NCBI GenBank assembly: GCA_016180145.1
Contig: JACPBT010000056.1
Location: 1 to 12,504 of the forward strand
Reading direction: 5' to 3'
Origin: Candidatus Woesearchaeota archaeon
Lineage (GTDB): Archaea; Nanobdellota; Nanobdellia; Woesearchaeales; UBA10216
DNA: 12,504 nucleotides
The translations under genes and the position numbers were made by a program. Of the stretch, positions 12,254 through 12,504 are shown piece after piece. How positions within the stretch are numbered: position 1 is the first letter of the stretch; the number at the start of each line of letters is the position of its first letter. Below the pieces are notes generated by a model, which saw only the letters and a list, made by a program, of their open reading frames with translations, ran no database searches and was not told the origin of the DNA.

Positions 12254-12403
12254 TCAAGTTAAGTGGGAAATTGCTTTGCAGTTGCTATGGCTGCCTGCCG
12301 AGCAGGGGCGAAGGCAGACCACGAACCGCAGTGAGGCTGCCTCTGCGTGTCTCCGTAGTCGTAGTTTCTGCTGCGAGCAGTTATACTATCCCGCATAACT
12401 TGA
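12254..12403 (+). ncRNA. candidate structured RNA, about 150 nt, unknown family
   Basis: No protein gene is seen here. The ends pair: 12254-12268 (TCAAGTTAAGTGGGA) with 12389-12403 (TCCCGCATAACTTGA), 14 pairs with one A-A mismatch and one G-T. Inside are three hairpins: 12291-12299 with 12307-12317 (9 bp, GA bulge); 12327-12336 with 12340-12347 (8 bp, two bases bulged); 12368-12372 with 12376-12380 (5 bp). The G-T pair works as G-U only if the plus strand is the RNA. A TATA core 26 nt before 12255 fits that direction, though a TATA-like box at 12456-12466 could drive the other strand. I see no hallmark of SRP RNA, RNase P RNA or H/ACA RNA. Confidence 0.4.
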
Positions 12404-12455
12404 CTTCCATGAGAATTCTTTGTGCTTAACCTTGTTTTGCTTGCCTCCTTAATAA

Positions 12456-12466
12456 AATTTTATATA
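12456..12466. promoter_or_regulatory. TATA-like box near the right edge
   Basis: ATTTTATATAC is a good TATA-like element. To the right it could serve a gene starting beyond the window (an ATG at 12480 opens a frame to the end but is only about 18 nt away). To the left it would start near 12435 and read through the candidate RNA region in antisense. Confidence 0.3.
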
Positions 12467-12504
12467 CTCCTTTGCTATAATGGTTTCTAGGACGACATAC
12501 ATCC

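Noticed and set aside
12382..12449. AAGGAGG on the minus strand at about 12443-12449 with an ATG at 12410
   Set aside because: The distance is over 30 nt and the frame stops after nine codons.
12480..12504. ATG at 12480 with an open frame to the right edge
   Set aside because: Only eight codons are visible and the TATA-like box is about 18 nt away, too near for a start codon in this window's pattern. It cannot be supported as a gene.
1..12504. CRISPR array, insertion sequence or transposase
   Set aside because: No regularly spaced direct repeats, no transposase-like protein and no long terminal inverted repeats were seen.

Overview
The window looks like a piece of a DPANN-type or other small archaeal genome. 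The evidence is TATA-like boxes about 25-31 nt upstream of most first start codons, so that many transcripts would be leaderless; short prepilin-like N-termini followed by one hydrophobic helix; a Ser/Thr/Pro-stalked, C-terminally anchored surface protein of the COG1361/CARDB type; and a tRNA-like gene without encoded CCA whose T-loop carries what reads as a 17-nt bulge-helix-bulge (BHB) intron. I cannot name the species or phylum from sequence alone. Nearly all genes lie on the minus strand; one CDS and the tRNA-like gene are on the plus strand.

Left part (about 1-2636, minus strand): five small or unrecognised genes, most with their own TATA-like box. They are an 81-aa protein, a double zinc-ribbon protein, a 76-aa protein, a helical 190-aa protein and a 284-aa protein with two membrane helices. 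None has a function I can assign.

Middle part (2637-6479): an accessory-looking block. A winged-helix protein and an AbiEii/DUF6036-like nucleotidyltransferase form a two-gene operon with an ATGA overlap, resembling a toxin-antitoxin (TA) pair. Next come a HAD hydrolase, an HELGH metallopeptidase with an ImmA/IrrE-like signature, and, divergent from it and sharing one symmetric TATA element, a fused MNT-HEPN protein.

Intergenic 6480-6926: AT-rich, with several inverted repeats, a 17-nt near-repeat and the odd tRNA-like gene. It ends in a hairpin/U-tract terminator of the gene to its right.

Right part (6927-12203, minus strand): a surface protein with its own promoter, and upstream of it a tight five-gene operon (two pilin-like membrane proteins, a DUF1189-like five-helix membrane protein, two small helical proteins that share an N-terminal motif). 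This operon probably builds or anchors a cell-surface structure. The last 300 bases hold no clear gene but contain a 150-nt region closed by a long imperfect stem around three hairpins, a good candidate for an undescribed structured RNA.
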